DNA of 64,000 bases. Origin: Spirosoma rhododendri (lineage in GTDB: Bacteria > Bacteroidota > Bacteroidia > Cytophagales > Spirosomataceae). Both the position numbers and the translations under genes were made by a program. Location of the stretch: contig NZ_CP051677.1 in the NCBI RefSeq assembly GCF_012849055.1, positions 992,001-1,056,000 of the forward strand. Direction: 5' to 3'. Shown here in pieces: positions 1-8,517 of this stretch (position 1 is the stretch's first letter; each line of letters opens with the position of its first letter). Below the pieces are notes generated by a model. It had not been told where the DNA came from and made no database searches. It saw only the letters and a program-made list of their open reading frames with translations.

Positions 1-692
1 AGCGACCGGTATTCGGGCCAACGCAGGCGCTCGATTTAGAGCTGGAACTGGGCCTAATTATTGGCAAAGCGAACCCACAGGGCAAGGCCGTACCGGTCGG
101 TGAAGCGGAGGACTACATCTTCGGTATCACGTTGTTCAACGACTGGTCGGCCCGCGACATTCAGCGGTGGGAGTACCAGCCGCTGGGCCCGTTTCTGGGT
201 AAAAATTTTGCGTCGAGCCTCTCGGCCTGGGTCATTCCGTTTGATGAGCTGGAACCGTTTCGGGTTGATGGGCCAGTGCAGGAACCAGTGCCGCTCCCCT
301 ACCTGCGCTCGACCAGACCCGGCCACTTTGATCTGACGCTGGAAATCTGGCTGCAAACCGGCGACCTGCCCCCGCAGCGTATCAGTCAGACCAATGCCCG
401 GCACCTGTACTGGTCGTTTGCCCAACTCGTTGCCCACCACACCGTCAATGGCTGTAATCTGGTAGTCGGCGATGTGCTGGCGACCGGCACGATTTCGGGA
501 ACGCAGCGCGACTCATTTGGCTCACTGCTCGAACTAAGCTGGAACGGAGCCCGACCGCTGATGCTGGCCGACAGTTCGAGCCGAACATTCTTGCAGGACG
601 GCGACACCATTACACTACGTGGCTACGGCTACATCGACGGGCATCAGCTGACGCTGGGCGATGTAGTCGGTACAATTCAGCCGAACACTTAA
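1..692 (+). CDS. fahA: fumarylacetoacetase, C-terminal part (5' end outside window)
   Basis: The reading frame is open from base 3 to a TAA at 690-692, so about 229 C-terminal residues are seen and the N-terminal half lies outside the window. The conserved core of the fumarylacetoacetate hydrolase fold is visible: an acidic metal-binding ELELG segment near the left edge, FNDWSARDIQRWEY, then PLGPFLGKNFASS, which is characteristic of true fumarylacetoacetase rather than of the short FAH-domain isomerases. The enzyme cleaves fumarylacetoacetate to fumarate and acetoacetate, the last step of tyrosine and homogentisate breakdown in the cytosol. The next gene starts 8 bases later on the same strand, so the two are probably co-transcribed. 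The family call is firm; the start cannot be seen. Confidence 0.93.
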   Translation, partial: RPVFGPTQALDLELELGLIIGKANPQGKAVPVGEAEDYIFGITLFNDWSARDIQRWEYQPLGPFLGKNFASSLSAWVIPFDELEPFRVDGPVQEPVPLPYLRSTRPGHFDLTLEIWLQTGDLPPQRISQTNARHLYWSFAQLVAHHTVNGCNLVVGDVLATGTISGTQRDSFGSLLELSWNGARPLMLADSSSRTFLQDGDTITLRGYGYIDGHQLTLGDVVGTIQPNT

Positions 693-700
693 CCAATGCT

Positions 701-1582
701 ATGAAAACGATTGACCCGGCGGATGTACCTGCGCCTGAATTTTATAAGCTGCTGACGGCCACGATTGGCCCCCGCCCGATTGCCTTTGCCGGTACAGTCG
801 ATACGGCCGGACGACCCAACCTGAGTCCGTTCAGCTTCTTCAACGTCTTTGGCTCGAACCCACCCACACTTATTTTTTCAACCGCTGTAACCCGTCACGG
901 AACGCAGAAACATACCCTGCAAAACCTGCGCGAAGTCGGTGAGGTCACGATCAGCGTGGTTAGCCACAGCATGGTCGAGCAGATGTCGCTGGCGAGTGCC
1001 GAGTTCGAGAAAGGCGTCAATGAGTTCGAGAAAGCGGGTTTCGCTGAACGCCCGTCGGAAGTCGTGCGACCACCGGGCGTGGCCGAAGCACCCGCTTCGT
1101 TTGAGTGTCGGGTGAAGCAGATCATTGAAACGGGAACCGAGCCCGGTGCAGGCAATCTGATTATCTGCGAGGTCGTGCGGGGCCACTTTCGCGACGACAT
1201 TTTCGATCAGCAGGGCGTCATCGACCCGCGCCGTGTCGATCTGATCGGGCGACTCGGTGGCGACTGGTACTGCCGTGCCAATGGCGAGGCACTATTTTCG
1301 CTGGCCCGCCCAAAAGTAGGTATTGGTGTCGATCAAATGCCCGAACCGATCCGCAACAGTGCGATTCTGACGGGCAACGATCTGGGCAAGCTGGGTAGCT
1401 TCTCGGCACTGCCCACGCCGGAAGCGGTGCAGCAGTACAGGCAGTCGGGAGTGTTGACTGACACGTTCGATGAAGCGCAAAACGGTTGCCAGTATCTCCC
1501 CGATCTGCTGCATTTACGCGCAAAACAGCTGCTGGCCGATAACAAGGTCGAAGAAGCGTGGCTGACGCTATTGCAGGGTTAG
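701..1582 (+). CDS. flavin reductase family protein (flavoredoxin-like)
   Basis: This 293-residue protein begins with ATG eight bases after fahA. Its N-terminal 160 residues have the split-barrel FMN-binding pattern of the flavin reductase/flavoredoxin family: GPRPIAFAGT near residue 22, then SPFSFFNVFGSNPP and a TVISVV-like strand. The C-terminal 120 residues are less conserved and helical. Family members bind FMN and reduce it, or act as flavoproteins of unknown substrate. In Bacteroidota a gene of this type often sits beside homogentisate and tyrosine breakdown genes, which agrees with the position here, but the substrate is not known. No signal peptide or membrane segment is seen, so it is cytosolic. 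A stem-loop repeat follows directly after the stop. Confidence 0.85.
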   Translation: MKTIDPADVPAPEFYKLLTATIGPRPIAFAGTVDTAGRPNLSPFSFFNVFGSNPPTLIFSTAVTRHGTQKHTLQNLREVGEVTISVVSHSMVEQMSLASAEFEKGVNEFEKAGFAERPSEVVRPPGVAEAPASFECRVKQIIETGTEPGAGNLIICEVVRGHFRDDIFDQQGVIDPRRVDLIGRLGGDWYCRANGEALFSLARPKVGIGVDQMPEPIRNSAILTGNDLGKLGSFSALPTPEAVQQYRQSGVLTDTFDEAQNGCQYLPDLLHLRAKQLLADNKVEEAWLTLLQG

Positions 1583-1586
1583 ACCT

Positions 1587-1641
1587 GTCTCAAACAGCAT
1601 CCTTCTGTAGTTACAGCAAACAGCAGGATGCTGTTTGAGAC
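1587..1641. repeat. dispersed inverted repeat, family A copy 1
   Basis: Perfect 16-base arms, GTCTCAAACAGCATCC at 1587-1602 and its reverse complement at 1626-1641. The right side extends to a 24-base unit (1618-1641) that is identical to the right arm of the repeat at 54861-54956. Inside that unit AAACAGCA and TGCTGTTT form a smaller palindrome. It lies between two convergent genes and may end transcription of both, but it has no T-tract. Confidence 0.85.
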
Positions 1642-1647
1642 AAAACA

Positions 1648-2310
1648 TTACCGGTGCTTTTCGACGCCGACCTGTTCGCAGAAGTCGAGGACGGGGCAGG
1701 TTGAGCAGCGGGGCAGTGTGCCTGTACAAATGTGCTTGCCAAACGGCATCAGCAGCCGATTGATATCGACCCACCGCTCGCGGGGCACCTGCTTTTCCAG
1801 TACTTTCAGCGTTTTCTCCGGTTGTGTCGTCTGCACATATCCCCATCGATTGACCACCCGGTGCACATGAATATCGACGCTTATAGCCGCCTGCCCCGTT
1901 GCAACCCCCAACGCCAAGTTCGCGCACTTCGGCCCGACGCCTTTCAGGGAGGTGAGCATGTCGTAATCGGCAGGTAGCTCACCACCAAACTCATTGACAA
2001 TCCGCTCGGCGATACCGCGCATGGTATACGCTTTCTGGTCGGGATACGTCGTGCCGTAGAGCAAATCCGTCAGCGTCGGAATGTCGAGCGCGAGTAGTTG
2101 TTCGGGCGTGCGTGCCTGCTCAAACAGCCGCAGCGATACCGGAATGGTTGTTTCGTCGAGCGTGCGAATAGAAATGATGCACGAGATCAGTTGCTCGAAC
2201 AGTGTATCGTAACCGCGTTCGAACAGATCGAACATGGCCGCTTTGGGAAACGGACGAACCGCGTCGGCAATGCGGGACAGAACGGCGTCAAGGTCAAAGT
2301 TCGGCTTCAT
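1648..2310 (-). CDS. nth: endonuclease III family DNA glycosylase
   Basis: This 220-residue protein has the helix-hairpin-helix LKGVGPKCANLALG with catalytic Lys at about residue 128, the catalytic Asp in SVDIHVHRV at about 146, and a C-terminal iron-sulfur cluster motif C-x6-C-x2-C-x5-C (Cys195, 202, 205, 211). It removes oxidised pyrimidines from DNA and nicks abasic sites in base excision repair. The length fits the family. An upstream frame extension begins only with GTG; the ATG at 2310 gives a normal N-terminus and is preferred. The hairpin has GPKCAN where the enterobacterial enzyme has GRKTAN, which is common in the broader Nth-like clade, so substrate range may differ from E. coli Nth. 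The gene ends next to repeat family A. Confidence 0.92.
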   Translation of the reverse strand: MKPNFDLDAVLSRIADAVRPFPKAAMFDLFERGYDTLFEQLISCIISIRTLDETTIPVSLRLFEQARTPEQLLALDIPTLTDLLYGTTYPDQKAYTMRGIAERIVNEFGGELPADYDMLTSLKGVGPKCANLALGVATGQAAISVDIHVHRVVNRWGYVQTTQPEKTLKVLEKQVPRERWVDINRLLMPFGKHICTGTLPRCSTCPVLDFCEQVGVEKHR

Positions 2311-2357
2311 CGGTGTCAGGGTTTCGTAACCTGACACCGAATCGAAGCAAACTGTTT

Positions 2358-3656
2358 TTAAACTTTCGTGATGACCATCTCGACGCGTCGGTTTTCCGGC
2401 CGTTCCTTCAACGTACGGTTCGTGTTGATGGGGCGCGAGGGGCCGTAACCTACCGTGTCTACGCGGTCGGCACGGATGCCTTTCGATACCAGATACCGCT
2501 TCACCTCATTGACCCGGTTGCGCGACAGCTCAACGTTCGCGTCGAAATCCCCGACGGTGTCGGTGTGCCCTTCCAGTCGGATGTGCATGGTTGGGTTAGT
2601 CTGCATGATCCCGGCCAGCCGGTCGAGTTCGGGGAACGACTCGGCTTTCAGATCGTATTTCGACACGTTGAAGTAAATGTTCTTCAACGTCACTTTCGTA
2701 CCGGCTTCGATGGGTAACAGATCGAAATCGCGGGCTACGCTGCGGCTGCTGGCGTTCAGCGTATCGGTCCGGCTCAGATAACCCGGCCGCGACGCCGTTA
2801 CGACGTACCGCCCGCGCGTATCCACCGGGATCGAGTAAGCCCCTGTCAGGTCGCCACTCCGCACCGAATCGGACGTCGTGTTTCCGTCTGATTCAGCACC
2901 AGACAGCAGTTGATATGTCAGCGTCGCGCCAATCAGCTTACGCGTTTTGGCGTCGCGCGTCAGGCCCGTAATCGCTACGTTTTCTGACACGGCTGGCTCA
3001 GCTGGCTGTACCGGTTCTGGCGCGGGTTTGGGGGCAGGTGTCGCAACGCCGGGGGTCGTGCGCGGTGTGGTACGCGGCTGCGTCTGGGCGCGGGGTGTTG
3101 CAGGCGTCGTCGGCCGACGTTGGGCATACGTTTGCTGCTTTTTCGGATTCGTGATGTGAACCCCCCAGAAGTTGAAGCAACGTACTGAGCCGTGATCGCG
3201 GCACTCGTACAGATCGAATACGGTATAGCCGGGTTCAATACGCTCGAAATACACCACAAAATCAACCCGTTCGCCCGGTTCAACAACCCGGCTCGTTTCG
3301 GGCGGAATATTCTCTGCCCGGATAAACTTATACGACTTTTCCCCCTGGTTGACATAGATTCGGGACGATGGCTGAAAGCCGATCGTACTCTCGGTCCACG
3401 TGTTTCGGCTCCCCCCGCCCGGCAACGGAATAGTAAACGGATTCCGACGCCGACCCGTCGAACCAGGCCCTGCCGGTGACAGGTGAGTCATGTAAATAAT
3501 CGTGTATTCGCTGGTCAGTTCAACGCGCCGGATAGACACGTCCTTGTCGTTTATATCGTCGACGCGGGGGGCTACCGTTACGTACTGCGCCTGTGCGGAC
3601 AGAGCCGAAGCCAACAGCAGGCATCCTAGCAGAAAGGAGAGAAAATGGCGGTTCAT
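2358..3656 (-). CDS. OmpA family envelope protein
   Basis: This 432-residue protein starts at ATG 3656 with a clear signal peptide (MNRHFLSFLLG, then a hydrophobic stretch ending in ALSAQAQ). A beta-rich N-terminal domain of about 170 residues is followed by a Pro/Thr-rich linker (repeated TTPR and APAP patterns), a carboxypeptidase-regulatory-like segment (TLTYQLLSG through GYLSRTDTL), and a C-terminal OmpA peptidoglycan-binding domain with IRLEGHTDTVG and NRRVEMVI. It should be anchored at the outer membrane or periplasm and bind peptidoglycan. A longer frame upstream begins only with TTG and lacks a signal sequence. The precise role is unknown. The 141 bases upstream, towards the susD gene, carry a strong terminator. 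Confidence 0.9.
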   Translation of the reverse strand: MNRHFLSFLLGCLLLASALSAQAQYVTVAPRVDDINDKDVSIRRVELTSEYTIIYMTHLSPAGPGSTGRRRNPFTIPLPGGGSRNTWTESTIGFQPSSRIYVNQGEKSYKFIRAENIPPETSRVVEPGERVDFVVYFERIEPGYTVFDLYECRDHGSVRCFNFWGVHITNPKKQQTYAQRRPTTPATPRAQTQPRTTPRTTPGVATPAPKPAPEPVQPAEPAVSENVAITGLTRDAKTRKLIGATLTYQLLSGAESDGNTTSDSVRSGDLTGAYSIPVDTRGRYVVTASRPGYLSRTDTLNASSRSVARDFDLLPIEAGTKVTLKNIYFNVSKYDLKAESFPELDRLAGIMQTNPTMHIRLEGHTDTVGDFDANVELSRNRVNEVKRYLVSKGIRADRVDTVGYGPSRPINTNRTLKERPENRRVEMVITKV

Positions 3657-3741
3657 AGTCGTTGTTTGGCAGGGAATTACATCCCTAAAACGTTGGATTA
3701 TAACGCCGGGTTCAGGGTTTAATCGTGTGGTACTTTTCAAA

Positions 3742-3777
3742 AAAAAGTGCGCCGGGTTTGCACCTGGCGCACTTTTT
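3742..3777 (-). terminator. rho-independent terminator after susCD pair 1
   Basis: Perfect 12-base stem (AAAAAGTGCGCC at 3742-3753 and its complement at 3766-3777) with a GC core and a run of T on the minus strand, 20 bases after the susD stop. It should end the minus-strand susC-susD transcript. Confidence 0.85.
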
Positions 3778-3797
3778 CTGTGGGGTAAGCAGCTTGA

Positions 3798-5171
3798 TTA
3801 ATACCCGGCGTTCTGCAACAGCGCGGGATTGGTCGTGATCTCCCGCAGCGGAATCGGGTAAATCAGCCGGGTGCTGTTCCAGGCTACCGTCGTCGTACCG
3901 GCAACGATGCTCTGACGGGTGCGCTTGACATCGTGAAGCAACGTACCCTCAAACGCCAGCTCCAGCCGCCGTTCTTTCAGGATCGCAGCCGCCGTCAGCT
4001 GAGCGGACGTCAGTGCCGTAGCGCCGGCCCGCGCCCGCACCGTATTGATGTCGGCCAGTGGCGTTACGCCAACCGTTGTACCAGCCCGAAAATTGGCTTC
4101 GGCCCGCGTCAGATACATTTCGGCCAGTCGGAGTATCTGGATGTTGCCATACTGATTGATAAATTTGGCCGTACGAACAGCCCCAATCTCATCCTGGTAG
4201 AACAGTGCGCCACGATTATCATTGGCATCGTACAGTGCCAGGTGTTTATCGTTGATTTCAATATCACCCCGACCACCGTATTCCGACGCGCCATAGAACG
4301 TGTTCAGGTCATTCGTGCCATCCTGATCAGTTATCTGAATAGCAAATATCGTTTCGTTGGTATTGCCCCCGCTGACGTTTGTACGCAGGTCAAATACCTG
4401 CTCAATAGGTACCAATTCATACTGACCACCCGCGATGACGCGGTTGGCGGCAGCCGCAGCGTTGGTATAGTCCAGCTTTTGCAGATACACCCGCGACGCC
4501 TGCGCAGCCGCAGCCCCTTTGGTAGCAAAGAAACCATTAGTCGCTGGCAGTTTCGATTCGGCATCGACCAGATCCTGAATAACTTGCGTGTACACGGCGG
4601 CTACCGTACTGCGGGCGACGTTGTTACTGGCATCGATCGACGTTGTCGGCGTCAGTACGATGGGTACGCCGAGGTTCGCGTTGTTATCGCCATCGCCCCA
4701 GCTCTTGGCGTACACCCGCACCAGTTCAAAATACATCGACGCCCGGATAAACTTGGCTTCACCTTCAATGCGGTTACGGTCGGCCGATGCGGCCAAGCTC
4801 AGGTTAGCCAGCACGGTGTTGGCGATGTTGATAGCCCGGTACGCATTGGTCCAGGTAACGTCGATCTGATCGTTGTTAATCAGCAACCGTTTGGTGTACA
4901 TCTGCTGCGGAGCCGCGAAGGTACCCGTCCAGGTTACCTCACCGTTATCGCCCAGCAGTTCGGCGTCGCGTTGCAGATCGCCCCCGTACACGTTAACGTT
5001 ACCAATGGCGTCGTAGGCACCCACCAGCAGCGCGTTCAGGTCAGAAGCGGTAGACAGAGCCTGTCCGGCCGACACGTTGGTCACCGGTTTAATATCCAGC
5101 TTACCCGTGCATGACGTGAGCCAAAGCCCCGTTGCCAGCATCGAAGCCAGTGCTATAGAGTTGATTTTCAT
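3798..5171 (-). CDS. SusD/RagB family nutrient-binding lipoprotein (pair 1)
   Basis: This 457-residue protein begins at ATG 5171 with a lipoprotein signal peptide whose lipobox is LTSC (Cys at about residue 21). The SusD pattern follows: TPR-like helices with NTVLANLS, LAEMYLTRAEANFR and a C-terminal LKERRLELAFEG segment ending in PIPLREI. SusD proteins sit on the outer face of the outer membrane, capture a glycan or other ligand and hand it to the SusC partner. The gene starts 21 bases after the susC stop, on the same strand, and is followed by a strong terminator, so the two form a two-gene operon. No enzyme or regulator lies beside it, so the ligand cannot be predicted. It is shorter than the second SusD in this window and belongs to a different subgroup. 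Confidence 0.95.
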   Translation of the reverse strand: MKINSIALASMLATGLWLTSCTGKLDIKPVTNVSAGQALSTASDLNALLVGAYDAIGNVNVYGGDLQRDAELLGDNGEVTWTGTFAAPQQMYTKRLLINNDQIDVTWTNAYRAINIANTVLANLSLAASADRNRIEGEAKFIRASMYFELVRVYAKSWGDGDNNANLGVPIVLTPTTSIDASNNVARSTVAAVYTQVIQDLVDAESKLPATNGFFATKGAAAAQASRVYLQKLDYTNAAAAANRVIAGGQYELVPIEQVFDLRTNVSGGNTNETIFAIQITDQDGTNDLNTFYGASEYGGRGDIEINDKHLALYDANDNRGALFYQDEIGAVRTAKFINQYGNIQILRLAEMYLTRAEANFRAGTTVGVTPLADINTVRARAGATALTSAQLTAAAILKERRLELAFEGTLLHDVKRTRQSIVAGTTTVAWNSTRLIYPIPLREITTNPALLQNAGY

Positions 5172-5192
5172 GACTGTCAGATAAGAATGGCG

Positions 5193-8100
5193 TTAGAAAC
5201 CGATTTGCACACCACCAACGATTGTACGCGGCTGGGGCGCAGAATAAAAGTCGATACCCAGGTTGACGGGGTTAGCACTGTAGGCATCTGAGTTAACCTC
5301 AGGGTCCCAGCCGGTGTAGTTGGTAAACGTCAGCAGGTTTTGTCCCGTCACATACACCCGTACTCGATTCAGCTTCACCCGGCTAACAACCGACTGCGGC
5401 AGCGTGTAACCCAGCGAAACAGTCCGCAGCCGGACGTAGTCGCCTTTTTGCAGGTACCGCGACGATTCGCCGGTACCATTGCCGCCCAGCAGGCGGGCCT
5501 GCGGTACGTTGGTAACGTCGCCCGCCTTACGCCAGCGGTTCAGCTGATCGATCGACTGGTTGTCGAAGAAATCGCCGTTGGCCGACTGAAACTTACCACC
5601 GCCGTTGTAGATGTAGTTACCGGCCTGCCCCTGAAACAGCACGCTCAGATCGATACCGGCATAGCTGAAGTTGTTGGTCAGACCACCGATGAATTTCGGC
5701 GTCGGACTACCCAGCGCTACGTACTGAGCCGCGTTATAGTCGTTGGTTGTCGTGCGGTTCAGGCTACCATCAGCGTTGGTCGTGTTGGTGTAGTACAGCG
5801 CGTCGCCGTTCTGCGTATCGACACCCGCGTATTCAGGACCGTAGAACACGCCCAGCGGCTGCCCCTCCTGCGCCCGGTTGAGGAACGAGCCAGTAATGGT
5901 CGTACCGCCCAGATCGGTTACGCGGTTGGTGTTGTAGGCAATGTTAAACGAGGTGTTCCACTTGAACTTACCCGTCAGGTTCTGCGAATTCAGCAGTACC
6001 TCAACGCCTTTATTATCGAGCTTACCCACGTTACGCAGTTGTGTTCGGTAGCCCGTCGAGCCCGGCACGTTCACGTTTAGCAGCAGGGCCGTGGTGTTTT
6101 TCTGATAATAGTCGATTTCGCCCGACAGCCGGTTGTTGAACAGACCAAACTCAAGGCCGAAGTCGGCCTGCAAGGTTTTCTCCCAGGTCAGGTTCGGGTT
6201 CGCAATCTGCAACGGAGCCTGCCCTGGTATACCGGCGTACCCATATGAGCCAGTAGTTCCTGAAGCAGCGTATAGAGCCTGCGAGTTGAAGTTACCGATT
6301 TCAGCATTACCTGTCAGGCCGTAGCTGGCCCGCAGTTTAAGCAGGCTGATAACCGGTACCGACCGCATGAACGATTCATCCGAAATGATCCAGCCTGCCG
6401 ATGCAGCCGGGAACACACCGTACCGGTTGTTGGCTCCGAAACGGCTCGATCCATCGACCCGCGCCGACGCGCCCAGAATGTACTTGTTAGCGAAGCGGTA
6501 GTTTACACGGGCAAAGTACGACAGGAAGCTAAAGCCCGTTTCGTTACCCAAACCACCCGTAACCCGGGCCGCCGATGAAATCTGTTTGTAGGCATCACTG
6601 GGAAACTGCTGTCCCGTTACCGACGAGAAGTTGCTGCGCGACTGCTGGTACGACATACCCAATGTTGCATCGATGTCGTGCTTTTCGGCGATCGTCCGGC
6701 CAAACGTGAAGTAGTTATTGGTCGTGTAGTTGACCACCTGCCGGAAGCTGTTAACACCCAGACCGTTCGGCGCACCCGTGTTGCGGGCCGTTTCCTGCCC
6801 ATAATATTCCTCCTCCTGCTGACTGATAATATCGGTTCCGAAATCGGTGTGAAACGTCACGCCCGGCACTATTTTGTACTCGGCATACGCATTGGTCAGC
6901 ACCCGAAATACCCGTGCCTGCAAGGCCGCAAAGTCGCGGTTCAGCAACGGGTTGTAGTACAGCGTATAGTTACCACTCAGCTGATTTGTGCGGGGGTCGA
7001 TAACGGGCGTCATCGGCGGCAGCGCCACAATCTGCATCGGAGTCGAGAAGGCGTTGTCGTTTGATACCCGGTCGTTGACGGAGTTCACCAGATTCAGCTT
7101 GACGCCAATGGTCAACTTCTCCGACGCCGTATGGTCGAGGTTAGCCAGACCGCTCAGCCGCCGGAATCGGTTTTTAATCAGGATACCGTTCTGATCGAAG
7201 TACTGGCCCGATACGTAGAAACGCGTTTTGGCGTCGCCACCACGAGCGTTGAAATCATATTGCTGCGAAGGTGCCTTTTGAAACGCTTCAGCCTGCCAGT
7301 CGGTATTGTACTTCGGGTTGGGCGCCTGCCAGCCCGAAGCGTCACCGGCGGCATAGCGCGTAAACCGGTTGTTCAGCGACGTACCGGGGGCCAAATAACC
7401 CAGGCTAATCGAGTTGGCCAGTGCTTCCTGAAGCAGTTCGACGTACTGATTGGTATTGAGCCACGTCCGCAAATGGGTTGGGGTGCTCATACCATACTGC
7501 GCGCCGATTTCAAAGGTCGTTTTACCGGCTTTACCGCGCTTGGTGGTAATCAGCACAACGCCGTTTGCCGCCCGTGCGCCGTAAATAGCTCCGGCCGATG
7601 CGTCTTTCAAGACTTCGATCGACTCAATATCGTTCGGGTTCAAATCGGCAATCGGGTTGGTCGGGGCCGTTGTCGACGACTGATCCGACGATGTAACCGG
7701 AATACCATCAACCACGTAAAGCGGCTGGCTGCTGGCCGTCAGCGAAGCCGCACCCCGCACCCGGATTTGCAGCCCCTGCCCTACCTTACCGTTGAGCGAC
7801 GTGATCTGCACCCCGGCTACGCGCCCGGCGAGGGCCTGCTCAGCACTGGGTACCGGAATGTTCGCCACTTCGCGTGAGGTCACCTGCGCGATGTTACCGG
7901 TCAGGTTCCGCTTCGATTGCGCGCCATAGCCCGTTACGACAACCTCGTCCAGCGCGCGGGTATCATTGCTCATCGATACGTTCACCGCCGTACGGTTACC
8001 GACCGAGATCTCCTGCGTAGTAACACCGACAAAGCTGAATACCAGTGTGTTGATGTTCGGTGGCAACTCCAGCGAATAATTTCCGCCTGCATCCGTCTGC

Positions 8101-8261
8101 GTACCCCGGCTTGTTCCTTTCGCAACAACGGACACCCCTGGCAGGGGGGTCCCATCTTCCGCCGACGTCACCTGCCCGGTTACGCGTCGGCTCTGCGCCA
8201 ATGCCGGTAGCGTCAGCAGCAGGCATAGCAGAATCGTTAGTTTAGATAAATGTTGTCTCAT
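5193..8261 (-). CDS. SusC/RagA family TonB-dependent outer membrane transporter (pair 1)
   Basis: This 1022-residue protein begins with a signal peptide (MRQHLSKLTILLCLLL, cleavage near ALAQS). A carboxypeptidase-D-like plug extension follows (GQVTSAEDGTPLPGVSVV, GTQTDAGGNYSL), then the SusC signature DEVVVTGYGAQ, the plug domain with PLYVVDGIPV and LKDASAGAIYGARAANGVVL, and a long beta-barrel ending in Phe (GVQIGF), the usual barrel-end signal. It imports oligosaccharides or peptides across the outer membrane using TonB energy, capped by the SusD lipoprotein encoded just downstream. There is no anti-sigma interaction domain between signal peptide and CarboxypepD domain, so I infer it is not a sigma/anti-sigma signalling transducer. 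Length is normal for the family. Confidence 0.96.
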   Translation of the reverse strand: MRQHLSKLTILLCLLLTLPALAQSRRVTGQVTSAEDGTPLPGVSVVAKGTSRGTQTDAGGNYSLELPPNINTLVFSFVGVTTQEISVGNRTAVNVSMSNDTRALDEVVVTGYGAQSKRNLTGNIAQVTSREVANIPVPSAEQALAGRVAGVQITSLNGKVGQGLQIRVRGAASLTASSQPLYVVDGIPVTSSDQSSTTAPTNPIADLNPNDIESIEVLKDASAGAIYGARAANGVVLITTKRGKAGKTTFEIGAQYGMSTPTHLRTWLNTNQYVELLQEALANSISLGYLAPGTSLNNRFTRYAAGDASGWQAPNPKYNTDWQAEAFQKAPSQQYDFNARGGDAKTRFYVSGQYFDQNGILIKNRFRRLSGLANLDHTASEKLTIGVKLNLVNSVNDRVSNDNAFSTPMQIVALPPMTPVIDPRTNQLSGNYTLYYNPLLNRDFAALQARVFRVLTNAYAEYKIVPGVTFHTDFGTDIISQQEEEYYGQETARNTGAPNGLGVNSFRQVVNYTTNNYFTFGRTIAEKHDIDATLGMSYQQSRSNFSSVTGQQFPSDAYKQISSAARVTGGLGNETGFSFLSYFARVNYRFANKYILGASARVDGSSRFGANNRYGVFPAASAGWIISDESFMRSVPVISLLKLRASYGLTGNAEIGNFNSQALYAASGTTGSYGYAGIPGQAPLQIANPNLTWEKTLQADFGLEFGLFNNRLSGEIDYYQKNTTALLLNVNVPGSTGYRTQLRNVGKLDNKGVEVLLNSQNLTGKFKWNTSFNIAYNTNRVTDLGGTTITGSFLNRAQEGQPLGVFYGPEYAGVDTQNGDALYYTNTTNADGSLNRTTTNDYNAAQYVALGSPTPKFIGGLTNNFSYAGIDLSVLFQGQAGNYIYNGGGKFQSANGDFFDNQSIDQLNRWRKAGDVTNVPQARLLGGNGTGESSRYLQKGDYVRLRTVSLGYTLPQSVVSRVKLNRVRVYVTGQNLLTFTNYTGWDPEVNSDAYSANPVNLGIDFYSAPQPRTIVGGVQIGF

Positions 8262-8443
8262 AGATGAGCGACGTTATTGATCTGTTTACTGTCCAAAGTA
8301 CGTCTTAAAATTTGGTTAACGAACACCTTAGCAAAATTGTACAATCCTACCTGCGGATTAAGTCAACTTTCAACACGTGTTCAGGATTTCACTGCTCGCG
8401 TCGACATCACCTTGACCTTATCCCGGCGTCAGGCGTTACAAAC

Positions 8444-8482
8444 AAAAACCGGGGTACCGCTGAAAGCAGTACCCCGGTTTTT
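8444..8482 (-). terminator. rho-independent terminator after susCD pair 2
   Basis: Perfect 14-base stem, AAAAACCGGGGTAC at 8444-8457 and its complement at 8469-8482, loop of 11 bases, T-run on either strand. It lies 36 bases after the susD (pair 2) stop and upstream of the pair 1 susC gene, separating the two transcripts. Confidence 0.88.
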
Positions 8483-8517
8483 GTGCTGTCTGACCAGCCC
8501 CAATCGGAAGGGTATTC